Of a stretch of 64,000 nt of DNA, positions 53,729-62,709 are shown piece after piece. Location of the stretch: NCBI RefSeq assembly GCF_006538345.1, contig NZ_BJKL01000006.1, forward strand, positions 1 through 64,000. Reading direction: 5' to 3'. The notes under the pieces were generated by a model, which was not told the DNA's origin, ran no database searches, and saw only the letters and a program-made list of their open reading frames with translations. Source of the stretch: Alteromonas sp. KUL49. Lineage in GTDB: Bacteria > Pseudomonadota > Gammaproteobacteria > Enterobacterales > Alteromonadaceae. Within the stretch, counting starts at the first letter, position 1, and every line of letters starts with the position of its first letter. The position numbers were made by a program, and so were the translations under genes.

Positions 53729-56700
53729 ATGGTTAAAAAGTTATTTTTACCCGTCATAGCTGCAACCGCCTTAGTCGGCTGTTCGGGCAGTGATGATGCT
53801 GAACTAGACAATAATAGTCGAGGAAGCATCACCATATCGGGAGGCGAATTTATTGCTGGTGTTACACTTACAGCAACGGCAAGTGATGCTGATGGCATTG
53901 TAGCTGACACCCTCACATACGCTTGGTCTACCGGTGTAACTGGTCCAACGTATACCATCACCGAAGCTGATGAAGGCTCGATTATCTCAGTATCAGCTAA
54001 CTATACTGACGAAGCAGGGTTTACAGAAGGTCTTGGCGCATCCACTACGGTTGTGTTACCAACGTTAAATGTAACGGCCAATGTAGTTAAAGGCCCAATC
54101 AGCGGTGCTACGTGTGAAATATATTCCGTTGATGATAGCGGCGCAGCGGTGTCACCTGCGCAAGCATCTGCAACCTCTGATGCGACAGGAAGTGTAACCT
54201 TCACTGATGTTCATTTTGAAGGTACAGGTTTAGTTTCTTGCTCAGGTGGTACTTATGTCGACGAAGCCACCGGCAACGCGCTTACGGCTCCAACGTTACG
54301 TTCAGTATTAGCTGTTGTTGAAGGTGATGCTGACAACCCAGCACCTACCTATGTTGTGTCTCCGCTAACAGAAATTGCAGTACAAGGCGCAGGCTCAGAC
54401 CTAAATACGTTCTCTGACGTTGCGGCAGCCTACCACTTGCGTTTTGGTATTCGCTTTGATGCAACCCAAGTGACTCCTACTGCTGTAGGCGTGACTGCAT
54501 TGGGTGGTGATGATGCAGAAGATGCTGATACTTACGGCTCAGTACTAGCGCTATTATCTTCACTAGATGCCAACGATGCTGATAGTGATATAGCAGCGTT
54601 AATGGCTGACCTTGCTACCGATTTGGCGGATGGGTCATTTTCAGAAGATAACCTTGATGCTTTAGAGTCAGCACAAATGACGTTGCAGACCACCTCTGCA
54701 GTGGCAGCCTTTGTTGATTCATCTTTGCTTGACCTCATTGGCGCCGCTATTGGTTACAACAACACGCCAGTAGCAGCAATTATCGAAGGAACTCTGGAAG
54801 GCACTATCCAAAACACAGCTACAGATCCTCTTACAGGAAGCGTTACGGTAACAGACCCCAACTTCTTAGAAGACGCAATTGTTGCACAAACCGATGTAGC
54901 GCTTGATTTCGGTACTTTCAGCATCACCGAGAGTGGTGATTGGTCGTACACTGTTGACGTGGCTAACGAGACAGTTGCAAACCTTGAAGTAGGTAACTCA
55001 GTACGCGACAACGTAACTATCGAATCTGTAGATGGTACTACAGCGGAGATTTCTATCCGCATTGCAGCACTGACGCAAGTTGCGCAAATCTCAGATACAG
55101 GTAACGACACGGGTGAAATTAGATTCAGTGTAGACAATCTTCGTCAAGGTAAGCTAACAGCTTCCTTCTCTAAAGACGTAGCATTAGGCAGTGACGGTAA
55201 CGTTAAAGACGCTTACATCACGCTTTATGGTAGCTCTGGTAGCTCTTCTGAATCTCTTATCGACCTACGAATCCAAGGTAATCAAACTGATAGTGCAGGC
55301 CTTCCTATTGAGCCTCGCTTCTTTGTTCGAAACACTGATAGCGACGCCTACCCAGGTTCAATCGTTACAGCACCATTTGTAGAAGAGCAGTTCTATGACG
55401 TAGAAATTACGTGGAACATGGATGATGCAGAGCAACTTACGGTAAGCATCGATGGTGAAGTTATCGGTGGCGGTTCTTTCTCAACTGCTGCGGTAGTGGA
55501 CTCAGACTTTACTGATTTAGACCAATGGTTTGCAGATGGTGTACAAACTATTCAGTTTAGATTTGGTGACAACGACAGAACCATTCCTTTCGGTTCATAC
55601 TATGTCGACAACATCGCAGTATATTCAGATACCGACGGCACAGTTGCAGTATTTGAAGACAATTTTGAAAGTTACGATATTGGTGAAACCCTTGATGGCG
55701 ATACCAGTGTTTACGGCTTAGCGATTTACTCTGAAGTCGTTGTATTTGATATTGGTGACGGTGAAGCAGACCCAACTCCAGCAGTGTTCTTTGACCTTAC
55801 GGGTGCAATTACAAGTGACGCAACAGAGCCAGCTACTGGCATGGTAAGCATTCTTGACCCAGATGATGGCGAAGCATTCATCGTTCCAGGTTCTACAGTG
55901 AGCACTTACGGTATGTTCACCATTATGGAAGACGGTGCTTGGACTTATACTCTAGATACAGCTAACCCTGAAATTGCAGCATTAGTGTCTGGCGAGCGTT
56001 TAACTGACACCATCACTATCTCATCTGTTGACGGTACAACCGCAGATGTTGTTATTACAATTTCAGGTGTAGGCGGTGACACAGGTGGCGCTAACAAGGT
56101 TGCAGTCATCAGAGATACATTAGACAGCGACACTGGTGAATTACGCTACGCACTGGGTGATGATGGTCCACTAGCAGCGGGTAAAGTTTCAGCTAAAGTC
56201 ATGCGACTAGACGACGATCTAGGTGATGGCGATGCATATATTACCTTGTTCAACTCGGCGACCAACAATGACGGTGCAATTCTAGACCTTCGCATCAGAG
56301 ACAACAGTTTCGGCGTACGTAGCCCAAGCGATGTTGATACCTCTGCGGCAACAGTGATTCTTGGTGAGTTCATGGATGTAGCTATCACTTGGGAATATCC
56401 AGAGGGTAACCTAGAAGTTAATCCACTAGTTACTGTTGAGATTGATGGCGTAAGATTTACAGCCGAAGGATTTACTCCTGACAACAATTCATTCGGTGGT
56501 GTGACTCACGTTTCATTCCGTTTTGGTGACAACAGCGGAACTAGACCAGATACAGGTACTTTTACTGTTGATGACCTTGTGATTTACTCAGATACTGATG
56601 GTTCAACAGAAGTCTTCTCAGATGATTTTGAGTCGTACATTGAAGGTGATTCACTTGATACTGACAATGCGGCATCTCCATACAACTCAAGCACTTCAGA

Positions 56701-57382
56701 AGCAATTGTAGAGACAATTGGCGAGGACGGTGGCCCTGGTACGCCGGGTAACAAAATTGCCGAAATCCGTGATACAGACGCTTCAGACACTGGTGAATTG
56801 AGATATGCACTTGGTGATGATGGTCCGTTAGCTCAAGGTCGATTTGAAGTAGCAATTAAGCGTCTTGATGATGACCTAGGTGATGGTGATGCGTATATCA
56901 CACTGTTCAACTCTGCCACCAATAACGATGGCGCAATCCTAGACTTGCGAATCAGAGACAACAGTTTCGGTGTTCGCAGCCCTAGCGATTTGGATACGTC
57001 TGCAGCTACAGTAGTACTCGACCAGTTCATGAACGTTGTAGTGACCTGGGCATACCCTGAGGGCAACCTAGAAGTTAATCCTCTAGTTACGGTTGAAGTT
57101 GATGGTGTAAGATTTACGACTGACGGATTTACGCCAGACAACAACTCGTTTGGCGGTGTAACGCACGTGTCAGTCCGCTTCGGTGATAACAGCGGAACAC
57201 GACCTGACACAGGTGTTGTATCGGTGGATAACTTTACCATCTATTCAGACACCGACGGTTCTACTCAGGTATTTATGGATGACTTTGAAGCGTATCTTGA
57301 AGGTGACTCACTAGATACCGACAATGCAGCATCACCTTACAACTCTTCAACCTCTGAAGCAGTAGTAGGCGTAGAAGAGTAA
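53729..57382 (+). CDS. Large surface lipoprotein with VCBS-like and repeated 219-residue domains
   Basis: A 1217-residue lipoprotein (lipobox ALVGC, Cys18). After the anchor comes an Ig-like domain and a middle part of unknown type, then two VCBS-type repeats (GTLEGTIQNTATDPLTGSVTVTDP...; GAITSDATEPATGMVSILDPDDG...) alternating with three copies of a carbohydrate-binding-like jelly-roll module. Copies two and three are almost identical in protein (NKVAVIRDTLDSDTGELRYAL..., NKIAEIRDTDASDTGELRYAL...); each contains NNDGAILDLRIRDNSFGVRSPSD and RFGDNSGTRPDTG. Located after the TonB receptor, it likely binds alginate at the cell surface. A strong terminator follows. Confidence 0.88.
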   Translation: MVKKLFLPVIAATALVGCSGSDDAELDNNSRGSITISGGEFIAGVTLTATASDADGIVADTLTYAWSTGVTGPTYTITEADEGSIISVSANYTDEAGFTEGLGASTTVVLPTLNVTANVVKGPISGATCEIYSVDDSGAAVSPAQASATSDATGSVTFTDVHFEGTGLVSCSGGTYVDEATGNALTAPTLRSVLAVVEGDADNPAPTYVVSPLTEIAVQGAGSDLNTFSDVAAAYHLRFGIRFDATQVTPTAVGVTALGGDDAEDADTYGSVLALLSSLDANDADSDIAALMADLATDLADGSFSEDNLDALESAQMTLQTTSAVAAFVDSSLLDLIGAAIGYNNTPVAAIIEGTLEGTIQNTATDPLTGSVTVTDPNFLEDAIVAQTDVALDFGTFSITESGDWSYTVDVANETVANLEVGNSVRDNVTIESVDGTTAEISIRIAALTQVAQISDTGNDTGEIRFSVDNLRQGKLTASFSKDVALGSDGNVKDAYITLYGSSGSSSESLIDLRIQGNQTDSAGLPIEPRFFVRNTDSDAYPGSIVTAPFVEEQFYDVEITWNMDDAEQLTVSIDGEVIGGGSFSTAAVVDSDFTDLDQWFADGVQTIQFRFGDNDRTIPFGSYYVDNIAVYSDTDGTVAVFEDNFESYDIGETLDGDTSVYGLAIYSEVVVFDIGDGEADPTPAVFFDLTGAITSDATEPATGMVSILDPDDGEAFIVPGSTVSTYGMFTIMEDGAWTYTLDTANPEIAALVSGERLTDTITISSVDGTTADVVITISGVGGDTGGANKVAVIRDTLDSDTGELRYALGDDGPLAAGKVSAKVMRLDDDLGDGDAYITLFNSATNNDGAILDLRIRDNSFGVRSPSDVDTSAATVILGEFMDVAITWEYPEGNLEVNPLVTVEIDGVRFTAEGFTPDNNSFGGVTHVSFRFGDNSGTRPDTGTFTVDDLVIYSDTDGSTEVFSDDFESYIEGDSLDTDNAASPYNSSTSEAIVETIGEDGGPGTPGNKIAEIRDTDASDTGELRYALGDDGPLAQGRFEVAIKRLDDDLGDGDAYITLFNSATNNDGAILDLRIRDNSFGVRSPSDLDTSAATVVLDQFMNVVVTWAYPEGNLEVNPLVTVEVDGVRFTTDGFTPDNNSFGGVTHVSVRFGDNSGTRPDTGVVSVDNFTIYSDTDGSTQVFMDDFEAYLEGDSLDTDNAASPYNSSTSEAVVGVEE
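56093..57382 (+). repeat. Tandem 657-bp repeat in the surface lipoprotein gene
   Basis: Two units of 657 bp (219 codons) start at 56093 and 56750. At the protein level they are nearly the same over most of their length, but the DNA has many synonymous differences, so this is an old duplication kept by selection on the protein. A third, more divergent copy lies upstream near 55082-55740. Confidence 0.85.
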
Positions 57383-57430
57383 ACTCAATACTCTGATAGT
57401 ACATGAGGCGGGTATCCGCCTTCTGCTAAC

Positions 57431-57462
57431 AAAAGGCCCCTCTTTTTAAGAGGGGCCTTTTT
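57431..57462 (+). terminator. Strong rho-independent terminator after the lipoprotein gene
   Basis: AAAAGGCCCCTCTT (57431-57444) and AAGAGGGGCCTTTT (57448-57461) are perfect 14-bp arms with a 3-nt loop and T-runs on the plus strand; because the arm begins with A4 it can also work on the minus strand. It follows the lipoprotein gene stop by about 50 bp. Confidence 0.92.
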
Positions 57463-57750
57463 CACTTGCGATTAATCACTTATTGCATCTAACGCAACTG
57501 ATACTATCCGTTAAGGCTGAATAGCTTGCGCCTCACTTTGCTCCATCCTCTTTAACGTTCAACTAGCGCATTCCATAATTTATGTGCATGTTAAAAGACC
57601 AATCTAGCTATGACTTTATAGCTGTACTAACTATTTTCACTCGAGTCCAAATAAGAGTTGTACTGTAAAAGCCACTGCAGTGAGGATGTAAGAAGGGGCT
57701 CGCCTATAGAGAATACGTTAAGTCAGAAGATACTGACTCACACGCCCAAC

Positions 57751-57782
57751 AAAAAAAGCCCCAGATTTTCATCTAGGGCTTA
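57751..57782 (-). terminator. Rho-independent terminator of the first alginate lyase gene
   Basis: Read on the minus strand, AGCCCTAGAT, GAAA loop, ATCTGGGGCT then seven T: a stem with one mismatch and a T-tract, 30 bp after the lyase stop at 57811. Confidence 0.88.
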
Positions 57783-57810
57783 TTTAATGCGTTCAGATAG
57801 TCGAATAGTG

Positions 57811-59271
57811 CTATTCGCTTTCGTTGTAACCTGTATGGCTATTGCGAATTTCATAGAAGGTCGCTTGCGCGAACTCATCTGGATCACTCGAATTGTTAAG
57901 GTGATATACCCCTACTTTGAAATACATATACTGCCCATCTTCACCATACAAGCTATCGCTCATATCATAGTTCGCCACCACGTCCTCTTTACCTTCACGA
58001 GAAATAGTTACCGTAAGTAAATTCACGGTCACATTAATGTGGTAGCTAAATTTCTCATCTAAGGCGATACCATCTGCCGGGTTAGATGCACTACTACTTC
58101 TTGAACCAATCATTTCAACATAAGTTTCTATATTGTCACCCGTTGAATCTTCAACTCTACTTTCATGGGCAAAATAGATGGAGCCTAGTGAATTACCAGG
58201 AAGTTTGCGATAGTACAAGCGAATAGGTTCATCATCATTGGCGTGTATCTGGCCAATAATCAAACGTCCAATCTGATAGTTCTCTCCGGTGGTGGTGACA
58301 TTGTTCACAGCCAACGTCACATGCAGATCACCGTCTACACCACCGGCATCCGCTTGACCTTGTGCTGAGGCACTGCCGAATACCCAATTGTTCTCATTAA
58401 CCCCTTGGGTTCGGATGGAAGTATTTCCACGACGCAGCATTTCTCGAAGCTCAACCCGCACGTAGTTGGTATTCTCCGACGTTTTAAAACCATAACTCGG
58501 CGAACGCATTACAATGCCATTGTCAGCTGAAGCATAGAAAAACTCAGAATTGGTATAGCCCGCAGCCAATTCATTTTCCCAAATTGAATCTGAACGACCG
58601 TTATTGTCTTCGTCGGTAGGAACACTGAGGTACCAATCAGCCAAATCGATCCCCAATTCATTAGGGAACACATCAGCGAATTCGCCAGTCGCGTCCGCAC
58701 AGCTGTGTGCCTGTACCTCAACAATAGCGTTATTGGTATTTTCGCTATTCCCTAACCCTACAATTCGGACATAACGCGCTTGAGACTCTTGCAGGCTTAC
58801 TAACTCAAAGCCGCTATGACGACCACTAGACTCCAAGTTATCACCCACGTTTGACCAAGTTTGATTGTCTAGCGAGGTTTCAACATAGAAAGAAGCGACT
58901 CTTGACGCCCCGTCATACCATTTTATGGTGAGTGCGCCTAACGTGCGCTCCTCGCCTAAATCAAGTTCAAGACTTTGGCTTGTTCCATCAGAAGACCATC
59001 TAGATGCGGGTGTTGTATCGCTATCAATAGCGTTTCCAGGTGCCATTGATGTGTCGTGATTACCGTCGTCCGTCGCTGATACAAATGGATACGTGGTGTT
59101 TGTACAGGCTTCCGGTTCTGGATCTGGTTCAGGTGTTACTGGTATCACAGGGTCGGGTAACGATGGTGAGGATGAGCCTCCACCGCCACATGAAATTACA
59201 CCCATTAAAAGCATGGTCAATGCAGAAGTTGAAGCTAACTTAAACGGTTGACCATAGTTTGATTTTTTCAT
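57811..59271 (-). CDS. PL7 alginate lyase with F5/8C (CBM32-like) domain, lipoprotein
   Basis: A 486-residue secreted lyase. Lipobox VISC (Cys28), Pro-rich linker, discoidin-type carbohydrate-binding domain (about 60-191, Cys56 and Cys191 placed for a disulfide; LELDLGEERTLGALTIKWYD, ARYVRIVGLG), then the PL7 catalytic domain. The three PL7 motifs are present: RVELR (272-276), QIH (341-343) and YFKVGVYHLN near 455. QIH instead of QVH is generally linked to guluronate-block preference. It cleaves alginate outside the cell; the binding domain may hold it to polymer. It is preceded by the TATTGGTAAT/ATTGGT element and followed by a terminator, so it is likely monocistronic. Confidence 0.95.
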   Translation of the reverse strand: MKKSNYGQPFKLASTSALTMLLMGVISCGGGGSSSPSLPDPVIPVTPEPDPEPEACTNTTYPFVSATDDGNHDTSMAPGNAIDSDTTPASRWSSDGTSQSLELDLGEERTLGALTIKWYDGASRVASFYVETSLDNQTWSNVGDNLESSGRHSGFELVSLQESQARYVRIVGLGNSENTNNAIVEVQAHSCADATGEFADVFPNELGIDLADWYLSVPTDEDNNGRSDSIWENELAAGYTNSEFFYASADNGIVMRSPSYGFKTSENTNYVRVELREMLRRGNTSIRTQGVNENNWVFGSASAQGQADAGGVDGDLHVTLAVNNVTTTGENYQIGRLIIGQIHANDDEPIRLYYRKLPGNSLGSIYFAHESRVEDSTGDNIETYVEMIGSRSSSASNPADGIALDEKFSYHINVTVNLLTVTISREGKEDVVANYDMSDSLYGEDGQYMYFKVGVYHLNNSSDPDEFAQATFYEIRNSHTGYNESE

Positions 59272-59375
59272 ATTGAACTTTCCTAGAGAGCTGCTGTTGG
59301 GCTAAGCACAAAAATGGTTAACCAAAAGGTTGTTGAATTGTAAAACTAATTATCATTATCATCAACTTTATGCAG

Positions 59376-59404
59376 ACCAATTAACTAAATTTTAATTACC
59401 AATA
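59376..59404 (-). promoter_or_regulatory. ATTGGT element pair upstream of the first alginate lyase
   Basis: On the minus strand TATTGGTAAT (59404-59395) is followed 22 bp later by TAATTGGTCT with its ATTGGT at 59381-59376. Both face the gene; the pair lies about 105-130 bp before its start. Same arrangement as at the TonB receptor and the second lyase. A small inverted repeat, CAATAC AAA GTATTG, overlaps the first site. Confidence 0.65.
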
Positions 59405-59473
59405 CAAAGTATTGACAGACAATAAGGTTAGCCAATATTAAGAGTTGTAAGTTTTGATAATTATAAGGCGGGC

Positions 59474-59509
59474 TTGAAGAGAGGGTTAGTCAGCTAACCC
59501 CTTCTTCAA
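59474..59509 (-). terminator. Hairpin downstream of the Cache chemoreceptor gene
   Basis: TTGAAGAGAGGGTTAG (59474-59489) pairs with CTAACCCCTTCTTCAA (59494-59509) over 16 positions with two mismatches and a TCAG loop, 8 bp after the chemoreceptor stop. The T-tract is missing, so a stable RNA end or a weak terminator is possible. Confidence 0.5.
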
Positions 59510-59516
59510 AGGAGAG

Positions 59517-61208
59517 TTACACTGAGAATTTGGCGGTTATTGCACTTATATTTACGGACTGCTCACCTAGACTCTCTAGCTTTAAACGCACTTCAGTGGA
59601 GTTGTCGCCTATTTCGTCGGCGGTGGTAGCAATCTCGGTAATGCGCTGCGCGATAGTGGAAACAACACTCGATTGTTCGTCGGCCGCTGTAGCAACCTGA
59701 ATATTCATGTGTAAAAGCTGCTGAATTGATTGGTCGTTGTTTTTGACAATATTGCGAATATTATCCATGGCGCTATTAACTAATTTGTGTTGCTTATCAG
59801 AATCCGCAATATCCAGCATGGTTTTCTCTGAACTCTCTTGCAGTTTGTTCAGAATCTCTTTTATCTCAATAGTGCTCGACTGACTGCGTTGTGCTAGCGT
59901 TCTGACTTCGTCAGCGACTACGGCAAACCCGCGCCCCTGCTCACCTGCCCGAGCAGCCTCAATGGCTGCATTTAGCGCCAACAGATTAGTTTGTTCAGAA
60001 ATCTCCTGAATCACACCTAGTACGGAATGAATAGAGGAAACATTGTCGCCCAATTCACTGATAGATTCCCTGACATTCGACATCACATCATCTAGGTTAT
60101 CTAACTGCTCACAGGAGAGTTGTACATGGTGCAAAACATCGTGCATCTCTTCTTTTACAGTATCAGCAGATTGGCGTGTTTGATTCGCATTCTGGGCAAT
60201 CTCAGCAGAAGTTGCAGCCATCTGTTCAATCGCTGTAGCCACCTGTGTAGCTTCATCTTTCTGACTCATACTGCGCTGCTCTAGGTCAACCTGTCGTGCC
60301 GTTGAAATTTCTGCTATTTGGTTGAGCGTGACACTCGTATTTTTCAAATGATTGATGTCGTTTGCCATGGTATTCAAAAAGCGATTCACGGCTTTTGATA
60401 TGTTATCTAACACATCAAGTTTACTCGCGGGAATGGTAGCAGTGAGATCGCCTTCACCCTCAGCCAGTCCTTCCATTGAGTGACGCAAATTACGCAATGG
60501 CTCATACATTCGGGTCACAGCAAATAGTATAAAAATAGACACCGACAGAATAATTATCACCAACAGGGAAATAGAGCTTGTCAGTGAGCTTGAAATCTCG
60601 TGACTAACAGCGTTATTTATTTCACCTTTTAGTTCATCCACACTGTCTATATAGAACCCGGTACAAATAACTACATCCCACTTTGGGATATAAATCGAAT
60701 AAGCGTATTTTGGTGAGGGTTCTGCTTGTCCTGGCTTGTTTTTGTAATAAGTGCTGAAACCGGTGCCGTCCATACCTGCTCTAATCAGATTTTGAACCAC
60801 ATAATTGCCTTTCACATCTGTCTCATTCCAGCCGTTTTCGCCGGGTTTACCACCAGCACCATGCTGCATGCGCTCGCCATCGGTTTTATGAGTAAATATA
60901 TAACCATTACCGTTATCAAATTGATACCTGTTGAGAAGCTCCATTGCTTCATAAAAACCTTCATAGCCGGGCATGTTAATGTAGGGGTCTATCATTTCCC
61001 TAGCAGATTCAAGAACGGTCACTAAACGCTTTTTTTCGATCTTCATGATGGTGTCATGGCTGATCTCATTGATACTCGCGTTTATCGCATTTGAACTACT
61101 GATTTGATTATAAAATCCAAGAGAGGCAACTATACAGAGAGGGATAAAAACTAAGAGGTATATCTGAAATTTTAACGAACGCAACATATAGATACTCCAT
61201 AAATACAC
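59517..61208 (-). CDS. Methyl-accepting chemotaxis protein with Cache domain
   Basis: A 563-residue transmembrane receptor: first helix ([20 protein letters not shown], about 12-31), periplasmic small Cache domain (about 40-195; [55 protein letters not shown]), second helix ([23 protein letters not shown]), HAMP and methyl-accepting helices with tip [20 protein letters not shown]. It lacks the C-terminal pentapeptide and so need not serve the che operon of this window. It sits between the two alginate lyase genes, which suggests tracking of alginate products, but its promoter lacks the shared element. Confidence 0.94.
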   Translation of the reverse strand: MYLWSIYMLRSLKFQIYLLVFIPLCIVASLGFYNQISSSNAINASINEISHDTIMKIEKKRLVTVLESAREMIDPYINMPGYEGFYEAMELLNRYQFDNGNGYIFTHKTDGERMQHGAGGKPGENGWNETDVKGNYVVQNLIRAGMDGTGFSTYYKNKPGQAEPSPKYAYSIYIPKWDVVICTGFYIDSVDELKGEINNAVSHEISSSLTSSISLLVIIILSVSIFILFAVTRMYEPLRNLRHSMEGLAEGEGDLTATIPASKLDVLDNISKAVNRFLNTMANDINHLKNTSVTLNQIAEISTARQVDLEQRSMSQKDEATQVATAIEQMAATSAEIAQNANQTRQSADTVKEEMHDVLHHVQLSCEQLDNLDDVMSNVRESISELGDNVSSIHSVLGVIQEISEQTNLLALNAAIEAARAGEQGRGFAVVADEVRTLAQRSQSSTIEIKEILNKLQESSEKTMLDIADSDKQHKLVNSAMDNIRNIVKNNDQSIQQLLHMNIQVATAADEQSSVVSTIAQRITEIATTADEIGDNSTEVRLKLESLGEQSVNISAITAKFSV

Positions 61209-61362
61209 TTACGCTCGAAGAAACTCATATTTACTACTGGTAATCAACTGCGTAGCGAAATAAAAACTCTATAAAACAACGCTTTAATTATATTCATTGA
61301 AAGGCAACTACGAGTAAACCAAAGGCCATACTTAACCTCTGGTTAGCTCGCATTTTTACGTC

Positions 61363-62454
61363 TTAGGGTGCCGTGCTTGGACTTAGCACCAAATTAGAGA
61401 AGGTCACTTGGGTATAATCGCCATTGGCTTTATCTACCGCCCAATCACCTATGCCTGGACATGCTGTGTACCAACTTCCTGGTGCATTTTTGGTACTGCA
61501 CTGGTTGTAAGCGCCGGCTTTAAAGTAATGCCAGTCAAGTGTGTAGCCAAACTTGTTATCAAGAGGATCCACATTACCGTATGCATCTACGTTATTTGTC
61601 AGATCAATGGAATAGGTAACGGTTTCTTTGCCTTCAGCAGTAAACTCAAGGTGCATAATGTTCTCATGCACATTAATAACATAGCTGAACTCTTCGCCCA
61701 GTTCGATGCCATTAGCCCCCGGGTCTGCAGGGTTTTCCCACGTATATCCCCACACTGGATAAGCAATATCTGTGCGGTTTGGGTCATCTTTGGCTAAGTT
61801 ACGCTCGTAGGTCCAAAACACTGATCCTGTGTCGTGATCTGGCCATTTTTTATAATAGATTTTAATCGGCTCGTTACCCCAACCAAACAAGTCGCGAGTA
61901 TTGCCGAGTAGAGTGGTGTCTTTTCCTGCGTGGATTTGCCCGATAACCACGGAGTAGGCAGGATTTTTATCTGGATTTCCCGCTCTAACGGCTACGTGGT
62001 CTACCTTAAGGCTGGCTTCCATTTTGCCACCAATTGAACCGAAAATACTCGACGCTGTGTGAGCCGCCAGTACGAAGTTATTTTTCGGGTGCTTGGTACC
62101 AATTCTGAAGTTACCACCGCGTAATTGCTGACGTAATTCAGAACGCGTATTCGATGAGTTCGACGTGGTTATCGCTTTGTTGGGCGCAGTAAATACCATA
62201 CCGCCATTGTCGTCCAGATAGAAATAATCAGGATGAGAATAGGTTTGGATTTCTTGCACATCTATTTCGTCGATTTTTCCATCGCCGTTAGCGTCCATGG
62301 GTAAGGTAATTTTCCAATGGCTTAAGTCGAATCTATCGGCTGGCACTGGATTCGTAGAGGTAGTATTGGGCGTTGAGCCGCAAGCGGTGACTAACCCCGC
62401 AACAGCAAAAGTAGAAAAGATAAGTCTTACACGTTTATTGTTCAGCATATTCAA
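61363..62454 (-). CDS. PL7 alginate lyase, lipoprotein, single catalytic domain
   Basis: A 363-residue lyase with lipobox LVTAC (Cys25) and a PL7 domain from about 40. The motifs are RSELR (104-108), QIH (173-175) and YFKAGAYNQ (about 318-326), all typical. A calcium-like loop DANGDGKIDEID (about 54-65) is unusual near the N-terminus. It lacks the binding domain of the other lyase, so the two probably act on different alginate forms or at different stages. Preceded by the shared ATTGGT element pair; the chemoreceptor gene follows on the same strand after 154 bp. Confidence 0.95.
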   Translation of the reverse strand: MNMLNNKRVRLIFSTFAVAGLVTACGSTPNTTSTNPVPADRFDLSHWKITLPMDANGDGKIDEIDVQEIQTYSHPDYFYLDDNGGMVFTAPNKAITTSNSSNTRSELRQQLRGGNFRIGTKHPKNNFVLAAHTASSIFGSIGGKMEASLKVDHVAVRAGNPDKNPAYSVVIGQIHAGKDTTLLGNTRDLFGWGNEPIKIYYKKWPDHDTGSVFWTYERNLAKDDPNRTDIAYPVWGYTWENPADPGANGIELGEEFSYVINVHENIMHLEFTAEGKETVTYSIDLTNNVDAYGNVDPLDNKFGYTLDWHYFKAGAYNQCSTKNAPGSWYTACPGIGDWAVDKANGDYTQVTFSNLVLSPSTAP

Positions 62455-62530
62455 CTCTTATTACGTGGTAGTGGTCAACCAAAAAGATAAGGGGGTGTAA
62501 AAATGTTAAAACCCCTGCAACTTTTGACAT

Positions 62531-62559
62531 ACCAATCAACAATAACACTATTACCAATA
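62531..62559 (-). promoter_or_regulatory. ATTGGT element pair upstream of the second alginate lyase
   Basis: On the minus strand TATTGGTAAT (62559-62550) is followed, at exactly 22 bp, by GATTGGTATG with its ATTGGT at 62536-62531. Both face the gene and lie about 80-105 bp before its start. The 3' flank on the plus strand also has ATTGGGTAA, an inverted partial copy. Confidence 0.65.
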
Positions 62560-62709
62560 TAAAATCAATTGCCTGACAATTGGGTAATAATTCGCGAGTT
62601 ACACTGCTTCTTTTGAGATGTTCACGTATGGCCTTTAGGTGAATTGAGAGTACTTATTCACATAAAAATTACTTGTATTTAATAACTAGACTCAAATTTC
62701 AAAAAGCGG

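Larger units (their letters stand above)
57383..57810. other. Intergenic region between convergent genes with two terminators
   Basis: A 428-bp gap between the lipoprotein gene and the first lyase gene. It holds one strong terminator at each end and no ORF with coding character in between (a 120-residue frame at 57658-58020 runs antisense into the lyase gene). Confidence 0.5.

Noticed and set aside
56093..57382. CRISPR-like or phase-variable repeat in the lipoprotein gene
   Set aside because: Units are 657 bp, in frame and differ at many silent sites; they are protein-domain repeats.
57658..58020. 120-residue ORF on the plus strand
   Set aside because: It runs across a terminator and antisense into the alginate lyase gene, with no ribosome site and no protein-like composition.
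61209..61362. ATTGGT element before the Cache chemoreceptor
   Set aside because: Only CTGGTAAT is present, without the TATTGGTAAT core or a second site at 22 bp.
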